Below, in pieces: positions 10,801 through 22,500 of a stretch of 64,000 nucleotides of DNA (positions within the stretch are counted from its first letter, which is position 1; each line of letters starts with the position of its first letter). Source of the stretch: Jaltomata sinuosa (Eukaryota; Streptophyta; Magnoliopsida; Solanales; Solanaceae); the NCBI GenBank assembly GCA_003996215.1, contig QJPP01001786.1:62001-126000 (forward strand), written 5' to 3'. Position numbers and translations under genes: made by a program. The notes below the pieces were generated by a model that saw nothing but the letters and a program-made list of their open reading frames with translations, ran no database searches and was not told where the DNA came from.

Positions 10801-11848
10801 ACATAATAAGAGAGAAACACATAGGCAGCATATATATAGAACACCATGGAACAAAAATGGTGGACAGCTTGGCAAGATATGTCTAGCTTACTGGATAATT
10901 GGAATAAATTAGGAACAAGTGACGTACGGGAATGTAAAGTTTGGGTCCCCATAAATGTTGACATTAGGTGCACTGCCATATTCACGCAAGCAAATACATC
11001 GAGCATCCTCGCTAGCACTCCGTGCAACCTCCAGCGGGGACATTTTTGTATGTATATAGCCCACACAATCAGGAGGTGGATCAGGATCATGTAGCGCCAC
11101 ATGCTGCCCTGAGTTTGACAGGAATGCAGAAGTAAAAATATATAAGTATTTGCCACAATGTACTATCTATGTGTATAAATAGTAATCAAGAGAAGAGGCT
11201 AACCGATAAGCATGCGGATCCCAATTCTAGACATGTAAAAGCGATCAAGAAACTGGTGTATCTCATCCAAATCCTTATAATCAATCTTAGGGTCCAGATC
11301 TTTCTTTAGTTGTTGAACTCCCAAAGCCATCATAGGAACAACATTGTTGTGGCGGACCTTAACCAAATTAATCATTCGTGTGAAATCCAACTCGTCATTC
11401 TGGTCCTTTATATCCGGAAAGGATCTAAGGTCACGGAAAGAATCCAAATACCAATCTCGGACCTAAAAGAAGGACCAGAGACGTGACTGTTTGTGTTTGG
11501 GAATGAAATTAGGGAATAAAGAGAAAGATGCTACTCATGAAAAAGGGAAAGCCCTTTTAAGTAATTATTGAATAAAATAAGAGTGTAGCGAGCAGGTACC
11601 TTTAGAACAGCAGGCTTGAGAGATAAACCATAGGGAAGGTTTTGGAGCTCAATAGCCCTGCGAGCAATACGTATAGGGAGTTCTTTGTGAAGGAATTGAG
11701 AAGAAATGAGCAAATTGCGGGCAGTGGGTCTGGAACCAAACTCCATCATGTACTTGAGACTGACACCAGTCTGCTTCATGGAACCCCATCGATGCACATC
11801 TTCAATCAATCCCTTAGAAAACGACTCGTATAATTTCTTTGCCGCCAT
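7865..11848 (-). CDS. PDK: Mitochondrial [pyruvate dehydrogenase (acetyl-transferring)] kinase, six exons
   Basis: PDK phosphorylates the E1-alpha subunit of the mitochondrial pyruvate dehydrogenase complex and switches it off. Exons on the minus strand are 11600-11848, 11204-11462, 10928-11108, 10544-10691, 9607-9829 and 7865-7923. All boundaries keep frame and total 1119 nt (372 aa plus stop), close to the roughly 366 aa of Arabidopsis PDK. The BCDHK/PDK N-domain holds a conserved His near residue 121 (VRHNNVV). The GHKL ATPase domain shows the N-box ELVKNSLRA (about 242-250), the G1 box DEGGGIP (282-288) and the G2 box GYGYGLP (326-332). It ends LGDSQEPLP, typical of plant PDKs. The start is the only in-frame ATG that begins the conserved MAAKK N-terminus. 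Introns 4 and 5 carry transposons, and intron 4 uses a GC donor. No disabling mutation was seen, so it is probably functional. Confidence 0.95.
8371..9364. mobile_element. Diverged inverted-repeat DNA element in PDK intron 5
   Basis: The left part ('cctaatagacacttgtattt', then 'ttttgacatccc', then 'ccagacacctaaacta') matches the reverse complement of the right part ('tctaatacaaacctctactt', 'gatttgacatcc', 'ccaaacacctatagtt') over roughly 130 bases with many differences. The long inverted ends and wording resemble the Mutator-type MITE in intron 4, but this copy is older and about 1 kb long. Exact ends and target duplication are not clear. It accounts for much of the 1.68 kb intron. Confidence 0.6.
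9929..10496. mobile_element. Mutator-type MITE in PDK intron 4
   Basis: A 568 bp element with inverted arms of about 120 bases. It starts 'ggccaaacacatatacaggc' and ends 'gcatgtatatgtgtttggcc', and both arms contain the 'acttaaactttgccttgttc' block. It is flanked by an exact 9 bp direct repeat, taatataat (9920-9928 and 10497-10505), the target duplication size of Mutator-like elements. There is no transposase. It lies between PDK exons 4 and 5, with its right end about 47 bases from the exon 4 donor. Confidence 0.9.
10542..10543 (-). other. GC (non-GT) splice donor of PDK intron 4
   Basis: On the minus strand exon 4 ends ..ACC ATC AAG followed directly by gcatga. No GT is available that keeps the conserved DVTIK-VSDEGGG join, and the acceptor at 9830-9831 is a normal AG. 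AAG|GC is the usual context for the rare GC-AG introns spliced by the major spliceosome. Confidence 0.8.
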
Positions 11849-12110
11849 ATATACCTTACCTTGAGATCTTAAGGCTCATAATCTATTGATGGAAGAAGCG
11901 GTATTTACGAGACAAGTTTGAGCCTTTTTATCCATCCATCTTCTGACACACTCACTACGTCCACTTACTTACCGCTTGCGCCCACAGCAACAGAGAGAGA
12001 GAGAAAGATTGTTCCGATCCATCATCAAAATTCAGATAAGAAGAAAAGAGAGAGACTTATAGAGTCTTGCACGGGCGGCTGTTGCCTAATATTTGCCTAA
12101 AAGGAGTGGA
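11849..12110 (-). promoter_or_regulatory. PDK 5' UTR and core promoter region
   Basis: This is upstream of the PDK ATG on the minus strand. The segment is CT-rich when read in gene direction, as plant leaders often are. A TATA-like word (minus strand ctctataagtctc; TATAA at 12057-12061) lies about 210 bases before the ATG, which would give a leader of roughly 180 nt. The transcription start is inferred, not shown. Confidence 0.45.
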
Positions 12111-12983
12111 TATTACTGACTCAGAGTGAGCAATGAGACCACTCCGCCCAATAATTCACTATTCCTATTCCATTTGGGGTTTTTTTTCCCTTCCCTCGTT
12201 TCAATTTTGAGACAAAATTATGCAAAAGTGGATGTAAATATATTCGAGTAACAATTTTATATATACACATATATATATTAAACTTAATAAAATTAAAAAG
12301 ATGTTGATGATGAATTTGAAGAAAACACAACAAATAATTTTGTCTTTTAGGTATAAAATAATACATCAATTCATGTATGAAATAATTAGCCATGCAAGAT
12401 GAAAATACAAATCAAACACCATAAAAAACAATACAATACAAATTTTATACCATGATTATTTCATCTTACCTCAAACTAACGCATCCTTCAGGTTTCAATT
12501 AGTATTATATTAAAATTACCGTATTCTTGCATTTCACAATAATGAACTCATAAAAGAAAAGAAAACTTGATGGAAATGACTTATTTTCAAAATCTATTGT
12601 AATTTCATGGGCATGTTTGGAAAGTCACTAATTGAATTTGGTGTAATTGGGGGAGTTAGGTAGAAATGTTACTATTGGGTATCAGTTAATCTATTAGCTT
12701 ATTAATTAATCATTTCCTCAAATTTTAATTGTTTGCCTATAAATATACTACTATAAATACAGGAAAAGTTAAGAGTTAAAACGGAAAATCGAGAATACGT
12801 AAAAATGCTCTCTTCTCTCTCTTCCCTAAACTCTACCATGTGATCTAATCCCTTCACCATACCGCCAACGGCCACAGTTCTGACCACAACGGTGGACATA
12901 AATCCTCTACCTCTCGACCATTTCCTTCCTTTACCCCATAGCCAAAGTGATAGTCCAACAGAATCCAACATCCCTGGGAAGGC
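12111..12983. other. Intergenic, no gene seen
   Basis: An AT-rich stretch between the PDK promoter and the LINE. The last ~200 bases (about 12780-12983), with 'cttccctaaactctaccatg' and C-rich text, may be the 5' untranslated part of the LINE. No RNA gene or conserved ORF was recognised. Confidence 0.5.
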
Positions 12984-14260
12984 ATGAACTACGGTGCCCT
13001 TCTAAAACCAAAAACACTCAATTGCCCAACAACACCCATTCAGTCATCAATTGAACCCATTCCTATTAAAGCAGCGAAACTTATTGATGGCATTACAATG
13101 GTAAAATGGACGAAAGCAGAGGTCAGTCGCATGATTATCATGGAAAACTTACAATATATAGTTATTGGTAAGTTTTCTTATGGATGGATAGATATTGAGG
13201 ATATAAGAAAAGGACTTTCAACAAAATGTGGAATTAAAGGGCAGTGCAGAATTGGGGTGCTGCGAAATAAACATATTTTGATTAGGTTTGCCCTTCTTGA
13301 AGATTTTGTTAACGGGATGTCGAAGAACACATATTACATCAAAGACAAAAATGGTTTAGCATTTCAGATGTGTATACTGATATAAGATTCTACTTTTAGA
13401 GTCGATAAAGAAACCATGCGGGCCATCGCGTGGATCTCTATTCCTAATCTTTTGCCTACCTTTTTTGTCAAAGAGTGTTTATTCACATTAGTCTCAGCAC
13501 TGAGGAAGCCACTTCATCTAGATATGGCCATGATTAACAAGACCATGCCCAATTGTGCGAGGGTCAAGGTTCAAGTCAATCTTTTATCTAGTTTTCCTAA
13601 AGCAGTGCGAATGGAGATTAAAAATGAGGCTATGAGAACTTTTCAATCAGAGGATGTAAGAATACAATATGACTACCTACCTATGTATTGCACTAAATGC
13701 AATTTACAAGGGCGCAATGACAAAACTAATAGAATATCACATCATGAACTAAGACAACCTACAAGAGATGTTGATACAAAAGATCCAGTGCTATAGGACA
13801 GATCTCCACAAAAGGGCAAAAGCACGAGGTATAATAATTTCCCACCAAAAATGTTGTCCAGTGGGAGAATTATGGGCAGCCTGGAGACATGGAAAGCACA
13901 AAAGAAGAAATCAGTCAGCCCTGTCAAAGATGATAGCAATAAACATATTATGCACAAGGAAAGCAGCACCTCAACAAATGTTAATATTTAAAACAAGTTT
14001 GAATCTTTAGCGAACTCAGAGGATGCAAACAATTTGGATGAACATGTGATGGATGACATAAGTACTAACAACAACACATGCAACAAAACTGTAGTTGAAA
14101 GTGGGAAAAAGGGGACAAACACACAACAAACACAATCAACAATACAAAGCCAAGAGCATTTAGCTCCTAAGAGCACGAAACAATGGGTCACCAAATCATT
14201 TGATTCAAAAGCTCAACATGAGACTAAGATGGGAACTGATCTATCTTTTTAACGGGGAGA
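12984..14260 (+). pseudogene. LINE ORF1-like protein with DUF4283 domain, broken
   Basis: The first open stretch (12984-13385) has WTKAEVSRM, then IVIGKFSYGW, then LRNKHILIRF, the standard progression of the plant DUF4283 domain. After a stop at 13383-13385 the next frame (13395-13790) continues with AIAWISIPNLLPTFFVKE, KPLHLD, NCARVKVQVNL and the zinc-knuckle-like YLPMYCTKCNLQG. Here the expected later Cys/His residues are altered (NDKTNR in place of a Cys-containing segment). The tail to about 14260 is Asn/Thr/Lys-rich and low in similarity, as usual for the variable C-terminal part. In LINEs this protein binds the element RNA. Several stops and frameshifts make it a pseudogene. Confidence 0.75.
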
Positions 14261-15039
14261 CAAAGTGGAACTAGAGCAAGAAGAAGATGAAAAGGAGTTT
14301 ATATTGCAATTTGAAAGGGAAATTCAGAAGGAAGCAATAAGAATTATCCAAGTTCACCACCAAGTGGACACCACTAATGATGACATAATTACTCCTATTA
14401 TTTATTAAAGAGGGCCTCTCTAACCTAAAGTGGTGGGTGTCCACTTACAACCATTCTTAGCTTGGCTCAGATAACACAATTCCAAGAGGAGTCGGTAGTT
14501 GGGCACTGAATCCCTTCAGACCTGGAGAATGTGTGATGTTGGGTCGAGTTTGGTGAACTAATTGGTCGCTCCTCTAGTTGAAGTATCAGTACCCTTTCAA
14601 AATCTGTCTATTCAATGGGGCTATTAGAGAAGTACAAAATATAAGATATCAGTAGGAGGGAGGAAAAGAAGAGAACTCCTATAAAATAACAGGTCTAAGC
14701 AGTGGAGCAAGGAAAGAGTATAGGAGAGATGGTCATAGTGGTGGCTATTTCTGAGCAGCAACCTCTGGAAATATGCAAATTAGAGTCTCCTAACAAAGCT
14801 CTTGATGAAAGTTTTTCACATGAATGCATAGATAAAGATAACAAGAAGCAAAGTCAGAAGATGTTGAAGAAGATATTAAGGAAGACATAAGGAATAATAT
14901 GGAAAAGCTCACCAAGCAGGCTGGCCTATCTCCAAGATCAGAATTAAAGGGGAACGCGAGAAAGACAAAGCAACAACTAATTGACTTCAAACAACCCAAC
15001 AGGTTTCTCACACAAAGTGCTACCACAAAATCAATCTAT

Positions 15040-15720
15040 ATATGATGAGAAAAATATTTATATGGAACATTAGATCAGTAAGGACTCAACAAACATCTCA
15101 CAAGTTATAAATGTTACATAGACACCACCAATTTTCATTGATTACGTTGATGGAGAATTCTCAAGGCTAAATACATTTAGACATATAAGAGGAGGTTGAA
15201 CATGACCACCACAGGGGCCGCATCAATGGAAAAATATGGTTCTTTGTGGGAGACAACACAAAAGTAAAAACTCTTATGGACTCAGAGCAATACATGACCA
15301 TAAAACTGACTTTTGCAGATGACAACTAGTCTTTTATCACCACCTTAGTTTATGCTAAGTGTGATGAAATAGAGAGATTGTTCTTGTGGGAAAATATATA
15401 CTAACTAGCCAATACTATGTCACTTCCTTGGCTAGTTGGTGGAGATTTTAGTGTGATTTTGTCTGAAGAAGAGAAGATAGGGGACTCCCTTTTACACCCC
15501 ATGAATGTGAAGACTTTGCATGTTATATGAACTTAGCTGAACTTTTTGATGTAGGCTTTAAAGAAAGTCCATTCACATGGTGAAATGGAAGAACAAATGA
15601 AGAGTGTATTTTCAAGAGACTTGATATCACCAAAACAATAAACTTCTCTTTTCCCTGTTACCACCTAAAGATGAAAGTGCAAGAGAACCACTTCTGAGGT
15701 GAAGATGTCTTGATCCTTCA
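15040..15720 (+). pseudogene. LINE endonuclease (EEP family) remnant
   Basis: Translated in pieces, the stretch shows FIWNIRSVRTQQ, then KIWFFVGDN, TTLVYAKCDEIER, LPWLVGGDFSVI, LAELFDVGFKESPFTW and a 'NGRTNEECIFKRLD' segment. These are the ordered landmarks of the apurinic-endonuclease-like domain of plant LINEs, including the GGDF(N/S)V active-site region. The usual Asn after GGDF is Ser here. Many in-frame stops interrupt it. It would have nicked target DNA in an active element. Confidence 0.7.
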
Positions 15721-16076
15721 TGGTGGAAAAAACTTGTAAAGAACATCAAAAAGTACCTTGTCTCTAAGGAGTTGCAAATGAAAAAGAAGAAAGTTACTTC
15801 TTATGAACCAAAATGAAAGCTAAAATTGAAGGGCTCACCTGACCCTTCTTAAGGAATCCTTGGCACTTGTCCCAACTCTTATAAAATTGATTGAGAAAAG
15901 ATTGAGAGGAGTAAGGGTGTGAAAAGTAATAACTCTATAGTGAAAAAAACGAGGCTGTGTGGAGTGATATGAGAGGGTTGTCAAAACCTTACACATGTAA
16001 TTTTTCTTCTTTTTCTAGTTGTCTTAAAACTTGTGAAGCTATTCTTTGAAGAAAACCTAATTAGAAACCTCAAACA
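15721..16076. other. Short unassigned stretch
   Basis: This lies between the last recognisable LINE endonuclease text and the next open reading frames. It may be LINE or retroelement sequence too decayed to identify. No motif was recognised. Confidence 0.4.
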
Positions 16077-16908
16077 GTGAAAAATCATGAGGTAGTTGAA
16101 AGCTTCCCAAAGGAACAATTGTGCTCCAAAGTTGATGAGCATGGTAAAGAAGATGCTTTGTGTATGTTTCAAGGTAAAATAGCTAATCTCAACACTTCAA
16201 CTATAGTAAGCAAGCATGATAGTGACTCGAGTGTGAGTAATAGCTTGCTTTATGTGAGTTTAATAAATCTTTACCATGTGTTGAGCTACAAGGCTCAACA
16301 AATTATAGAGTGTGTTCTTACACTAGTTGATCTTTTTAATGATTGAAATGATTTTTCGTGCAAGATCAATTTGTGTACACCTATTGACACTTGTAATAAG
16401 AATGTTTGGATATTGTCATATGATAAGAGTGTGCACGCACTAGTTAATCCTTTTGATGACCAAATTGATTCTTCTTGCAAGATCACTTTGAGTCCAACTA
16501 GTGTATATATTTGTATTGATCAACTTACTTGTGATGCTAGTCTACTAAATGAGGGATTTTGTGATGTACTTAATGAACCTCAATCCAATGATGATATTGA
16601 TATAGCTGGTCATATGGATAGTCATGTAGATTCCTTGTATCTAGATAATGATTCCTTCAGTGATTGATATTATTAATTCAATTTTGTGTTTATGTCATAG
16701 AGATCATGTGATGGAATGTGTTTTAAAGGATGATATCTTATTTGATGATGACATGAATGATAGAAGTGTGCATAGTGGTATGTATTGTGATGTTGAAGAT
16801 GTAGCTACTTTTGGAGGCTACAAGATGTTTGATAATCCACTATGGGATGATAATACCCTTCATAATGAAGGAACTTCCTTCTTGAGGGATTGTGGAGGTG
16901 ATGCTTAG
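16077..16908 (+). pseudogene. Unrecognised acidic ORF, broken by one stop and one frameshift
   Basis: The frame from 16077 runs to 16667 with a single stop (16344-16346). A second frame (16648-16908) takes over with the same composition. The product would be Asp/Ser/Cys-rich, with repeated short words such as DDQID, SNDDIDIAG and DDDMND, and no transmembrane segment or domain that I recognise. It lies just upstream of what looks like the 3' end of an LTR element, so it may be a spacer ORF of that element. I assign no function. Confidence 0.35.
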
Positions 16909-17990
16909 TCATGAAAACAATTATAGTAGGGTGAGGTTTTTAGAACCCTTCCCTATAATTGAAGGACTTTATTGAGGATTTATAATCCACTAGATGGACT
17001 AAAGTTGTGTGGGAAGAAGACTTCCACCAAAGAAGAATGCTCTTTAAAGAAGGGGAGCGATTTGAATGTAAAAGAGCATACTTTTGGAATGGACAATGCT
17101 AGAGCTTCTAACCTAAAGGGTGAGAAGATGCTACTTGAAGCTTGACATAAGACCAATGATCTTAAAGGTAAATCCCTCTCTCGTGATAGACTTGATTATG
17201 TGATTGACTTGTTTGTGAAGTTTTATCGAAGTAGAAGTATTGAGAAGGAGGACAAATGGAGCAAACCACCTTGGAAACAAATCCAATTTTGTGCCTTAAA
17301 TTTTTCTAAGCCTTATCGGAGGAGGAGTCTTGAGAAGGAGGACCAATGGAGCAAACCACCTTGGCAAAAAATCTGGTTCGGCGCCTTAATTTTTTCTAAG
17401 CCTAAGGATGGTATATATTTATGCCTTATTCTTATCCTTGGACTTTCCAAAGCCATGAATGTGAAATCTACTACTCTTGAACTTTCTTGTAGCACTTGTT
17501 TGATCTTTTGTGATATTACTTGATGATTCTATTAGAAATGTCCAATGATATGCTTGTGAGAGTTCTTTAGTATGATTTGGGGGTACCTTGTCCTTTTGAC
17601 CTAGGTGTTGGTTTAAATTGTGGTGGTTTGATAATGGTGCCCTATTGGGAAAGGTCTAGTGCAATAATAATTAGAGCCTTGACTTGGTTGGGTCTTGTTT
17701 TTTATGATGCACTTAGCCATGAGGGTTATCATGTGTTTCTTGACTTAAAGGAAGGTATGTGCTTCTTGAAATATTAGAACCAATAAGAACTTGCACGTTT
17801 GGTTTCCTAAATGTATTGTTTTTTTAATTTTCCCTATAGTCAAAGTCTCTTAAGTAGCCAAGTATCTCTTGTTTTGTTTGGATACATGCTCTTTCTAGAT
17901 GGTTTTGATGCTTGGTTATATCATGAAAGTGAGCAACTTAGAGTGTTAATTGCATGATATGCTTACTTTAGGTATTCTCATACACCTTAT
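16909..17990 (+). other. Noncoding retroelement-like stretch
   Basis: No convincing gene. It contains a ~90 bp direct duplication (17218-17402) and short open stretches such as 17577-17777 without recognisable domains. Composition matches the flanking putative retroelement sequence. Confidence 0.4.
17218..17402 (+). repeat. Imperfect ~90 bp tandem duplication
   Basis: The two copies share 'gaagtagaagtattgagaag' / 'ggaggaggagtcttgagaag', then 'tggagcaaaccaccttgg' and a shared end 'ttttttctaagcc'. They differ at several positions, so the duplication is old. Confidence 0.75.
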
Positions 17991-19550
17991 GATGATTACC
18001 TTGTTGGGTTTGGAAGAGGACTTGTACCCATTCTCTTTTATATTTTGCAGGATTTGAATTCAAGGATGAATCCTTTTCTAGAAGGGAGAATGATATGACC
18101 ATGGAAAGATCGAGGAGCTTGAAGGTGATTTGAATTTATGGTAAAGTGCAATATCAAGCTAATGGTGGCCCATGGAATACTTTCACCAAAGTTGGGGTAT
18201 TTCAAGGAGTCTCAAGTGCATACACTCCTTGATTGCGAAGATGGAGTCCTTGAAGGCCATTGAAGGTCAATGTGTTGAATTACTCAAGCTATGGAAGTTA
18301 GCTTTGATGAAAGAGAGAAAAGACTCATATGTGGATCTTCTCAAGATATGGGAGATAGCTTGGAAGGGAGTGCAGAAGAATATACGATCAAGAATGCAAT
18401 TGCAACACACCACATACGACCGCATATGTACCACTTTCGGTAACCAAAATCCTCATGGGAAATAGCTAATTTATGACCCCTCATGCGATTGCATACCCTC
18501 ATTTGCACCCACACATCACTTTGAATAGAACATTGGCAGCCTATTTTGGTGTAATTTGGTTATTTATGCAAAGGCCACTTTTGGGCTATGCTAGTACAGA
18601 CAATACTATAAATAGTTGCCTTAGATATTTTCATTGCATAGATTTTCAATATTGAAGACTAAGCAACATCTTTGAGAGTGTAGTTCCTCCATTTGGAGAT
18701 TAGGATAGTATAGTTGGGTGGATTCCCTTAACTCTTTACTTGCACTTCTCTTGGATAATCTAGGATTACATTTCCATGTATGAGTTCTAGTCTCTATTTC
18801 CTTGGTTTTGTTCATATGTTGATTGTTAATCACATCAATTAATGATTGAATCCTTACTTTCTTTTATCACATCTCCTATTTCTTTTATCCCATCTATCAT
18901 AATTTTGTGTTGTTTTCCACATTCAAATCCTTATCTATATCAACTAGGATCGTATTAGTTTTCTACCCTGAGAAGAGCATAAATCTAAATTTGGGGTCAA
19001 ATGGTTGAGATTTGAGGAAGTTCAAAATTTAAATATTGTTGGTGTTCTTCATATCTTGTTGAAGAAGAAGCTAGAAAAGTACAAGTTTGATCCAGAATGC
19101 TAAGCTAATTCAAAAGTTGAAAAAGGTGTTATTGGACCCAAAAAGGATACATTTCAAGTGAAGTGGGCCCAAAATAAACCTTGGATCAAGAAATATCATT
19201 AAAGGGTCGAGTACACAGGTCCCAAGAAAAAAATCACGTCAATAAGGCCGACCCTCACAAAAAATTAGTGGAGCCTCTTGCGAGGTTGCAAACTTGAGTT
19301 ACTGTCGCATATCACATCATATACACAAAGCATACAGGTTGAATTTTTTTAAATAGTTTGCGAGAAAAAGACGTAAACTCGTATCTCTGAGTGTGAGATT
19401 GAAAACTGCTAGTTGCGGTTGCAAACTACATGTTGCAGTCACAACACCAATGTGTGGGATCACATCTTCCATTTTTTGGGTTCGTATCATCGTTCTTCAA
19501 CACAATTTCGGTTCCAACTTCATTTTTAAGTTCTTTAGGTACTTGTCTCT
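17990..19550 (+). mobile_element. Probable 3' end and LTR of an old retroelement
   Basis: Around 18050 the text 'ggatgaatccttttctagaa' then 'gggagaatgatatgacc' resembles the end of a Ty3-type polyprotein followed by a purine-rich tract and the start of an LTR. Downstream there is a TATA-like 'actataaatagttgcc' (about 18604-18619), as in an LTR promoter, and a cluster of short GTTGCAAAC-type motifs at 19276-19450 like those in the other LTRs of this window. A second LTR copy was not found, so limits and family are uncertain. The 155 bp satellite begins right after it. Confidence 0.4.
19276..19450. repeat. Short-motif cluster (TTGCGA / GTTGCAAAC type)
   Basis: It contains 'cttgcgaggttgcaaacttg', 'agtttgcgag', 'agttgcggttgcaaacta' and 'tgttgcagtc' within 175 bases. 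The words are variants of one another and of their reverse complements (gttgcaaac and gtttgcgag). It is comparable in kind, not in sequence, with the clusters in the LTRs of elements A to E. Confidence 0.55.
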
Positions 19551-19557
19551 TCATCTC

Positions 19558-22500
19558 TTTTGTTATATAACTCCACAAGTCTTACCTCCTAATGTCAATG
19601 TATTCCATACTCAGATGGATTATCACTTGGATTTTTACTACTACATCACTACACGACACATACATTCAATATCAATCCCCTTAAATATTTGATGGATAAT
19701 TTAGTGGACTCGGTTCATTACATTACTCCATGAATATTACCTCCAAATATCAATGTATTCCATACTCGAATAGATAATTGGATAGAATTTGACTACTATA
19801 TCACAACACGAGACAAACATTCAATGTTAATCCTACTCAAGATTGGATAGATAATTAAGTTGACACAGTTTGTTACATTACTCTATATGTATTACCTCCT
19901 AATCTCCACGTATTCCATACTTGGATAGATCATCGGGTGGACTTTGACTACTACATTACTACATGAGACAAGCATTAAATGTCAATCTCACTTAATATTG
20001 GATGTATCATTTAGTGGAGTCATCTGTTACATTACTCCATGTGTATTACCTCTAAATGTCAACGTACTCAATACTCGAATGGATCATCGACTAGAATTTT
20101 ACTACTACATGAGACAAACATTTAATATCAATCACACTCAAGATTGGATAGATCATTAAGTGGACATAGTTTGTTACATTACTCCACAAGTATTACCACC
20201 TAATTTCAACATATTCCATACTCAGATGGATCATCAAGTGGACTTTGAGTACTATATCACTACATGAGACAAACATTAAATGTCAATCCCATTAATATTA
20301 GATGGATCTTTAAGTGGACATGGTCAATTACATTACTCCACATGTATTATGTAATAATGTCAATGTATTCCATTCTCAAATGGATCATAGAGTGGAATTT
20401 GACTACTATGTCACTACACGGGGACAAACATTGAATGTCAATCCCACTCAATATTGGATGGATCATTAAGTGTACTCAGACCATTATATTACTCAACGAG
20501 TCTTACCTCCTAATGTCAATGTATTCCATCTTTAGATAGATTATTGGTTGAAATTCGACTACTACACCACTATACGAGACATACATTTAGTGTGAATCCA
20601 ACTCAAGATTAAACGAATCATTTAGTGGACTAGGTTTGTTAGCTTAACCCATAAGTATTACGTCTTAATGTCAATGTATTCCATTCTTGGATGGATCTTC
20701 GGGTGGACTTTGACTACTACATCACTACATGAGACATATATTCAATATCAATATCACTCAAAATTGGATGGATCATTTAGTGGAATCAGTTCTTTACACC
20801 ACTCCATGAGTTTTACCTTCTAATGTCAATGTATTCCATACTCGAATGGATCTCAGCTAGAATTTGACTACTACATCACTACACAAGACAAACATTCAAT
20901 GTCAATCCTACTCAAGATTTGATGGATCGTTAAAGGGACGCGGTTCGTTATATTGCTATATAAGTATTAACTCCTAATGTCAATGTCTTTTATACTTTAA
21001 TAGATCATTCAGGTGTAATTTGATGGATATAACTTTACACGAGAAAAACATTAAATATCAATCTCACTTAATATTGGATGGGTACTTTATTAGACTTGGT
21101 TCGTTACATTAGTCCTTCAGTATTACCTCTTAATGTCAATATACTCCATACTCAAATGGATTGTCGACTATAATTTGACTACTATATCACTACACGAGAC
21201 AAATATTCAATGTGAATCCCGTTAAATATTAGATGTATCATTAAGTGGACATAGTTCATTACATTACTCTACAAGTGTTACCCCCTAATTTTAACGTATT
21301 TCATACTCAGAAGGATCATCAAGTGGACTTTAACTACTATATATCTGCACGAGACAAATATTAAATGTCAATCCCACTCAATATTAGATGGATCTTTAAG
21401 TGGACTTGGTCAATAACATTACTCCACATGTATTATTTCATAATTTCAATGTATTCAATTCTCAAATGGATCATCGAGTGGAATTTGACTACTAAATCAC
21501 TACATGAGTCAAACATTCAATGTCAATCCCACTCAAGATTGGATGGATCATTAAGTCAACTTAGACTGTTACATTACTCAACCAGTCTTACCTCCTAGTG
21601 TCAATATATTCCATATTCAAATGGATTATCAGTTGGACTTTGACTACTGCATCACTACACAAGACATATTCAATGTCAATCCAACTCAAGATTGAACGGA
21701 TCATTTAGTGTATTAGGTTTGTTACATTAGTCCATAAGTATTACGTCATAATGTAAATGTACTCCATACTCGGATGGATTATTAGTTGGACTTTGACTAC
21801 TACATCACTACACGATACATACCTTCAATATCAATGCCATGCAAGATTGGGTGGATCATTTAGTGGTCTCGATTTATTGTATTACTCCATGAGAATTACC
21901 TTCTAATGTCAACATATTCCATACTCAAATGAATCTCAGGTAGAATTTCACTATTACATCACTACACGAGACAAACATTTCATGTCAATCCTACTCCATA
22001 TTGGATGGATCATTAAGTGGACATGGTTTGTTATATTGCTCCACAAGTATAACCTCCGAATGTCAACCTATTCCAAACTTGGATAGATTATCAGATTTAA
22101 CTAGTATATCTATACACGAGACAAACATTAAATATTAATCTCACTTAAGATTGGATGGATCAATTAGTGGACTCGTTTCATTACATTACTCCATGAGTAT
22201 TACCTCTTAATGTCAACTTAATCCATACTTGAATGGATCATCGACTGTAATTTGACTACTACATCACTATACGAGACAAATATTCAGTGTCAATCATACT
22301 CAAGATTGGATGGATCATTAAGTGGACATGGTTTGTTACATAACTCATCGGGTATTATGTCATAATGTCAACCTATTCCATTCTCAAATGGATCATTGGG
22401 TGAAATTTGACTACTACATCACTATACAAGACAAACATTCAATGTCAATCTCACTCAAGAAGTGAGGGATCATTAAGTGTACTCAGATTGTTACATTACT

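Larger units (their letters stand above)
12984..15720 (+). mobile_element. Decayed LINE (non-LTR retrotransposon)
   Basis: A plus-strand remnant contains a DUF4283-type ORF1 followed, about 800 bases later, by an endonuclease-like domain. This is the normal order in plant L1-type LINEs. Reverse transcriptase is not recognisable after about 15720, so the element is 3'-truncated or decayed beyond recognition. Numerous stops and frameshifts show it is dead. No poly(A) tail or target duplication was found. Confidence 0.75.

Noticed and set aside
10782..11156. 124-codon minus-strand ORF and overlapping plus-strand ORF
   Set aside because: These are shadows of PDK exon 3 read in other frames.
7865..11848. 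PDK as a processed or dead copy
   Set aside because: It has introns, all junctions keep frame and all GHKL motifs are intact, so a pseudogene is unlikely.
19393..21598. Several ORFs of 70-99 codons
   Set aside because: They are translated satellite monomers without conservation beyond the DNA repeat.
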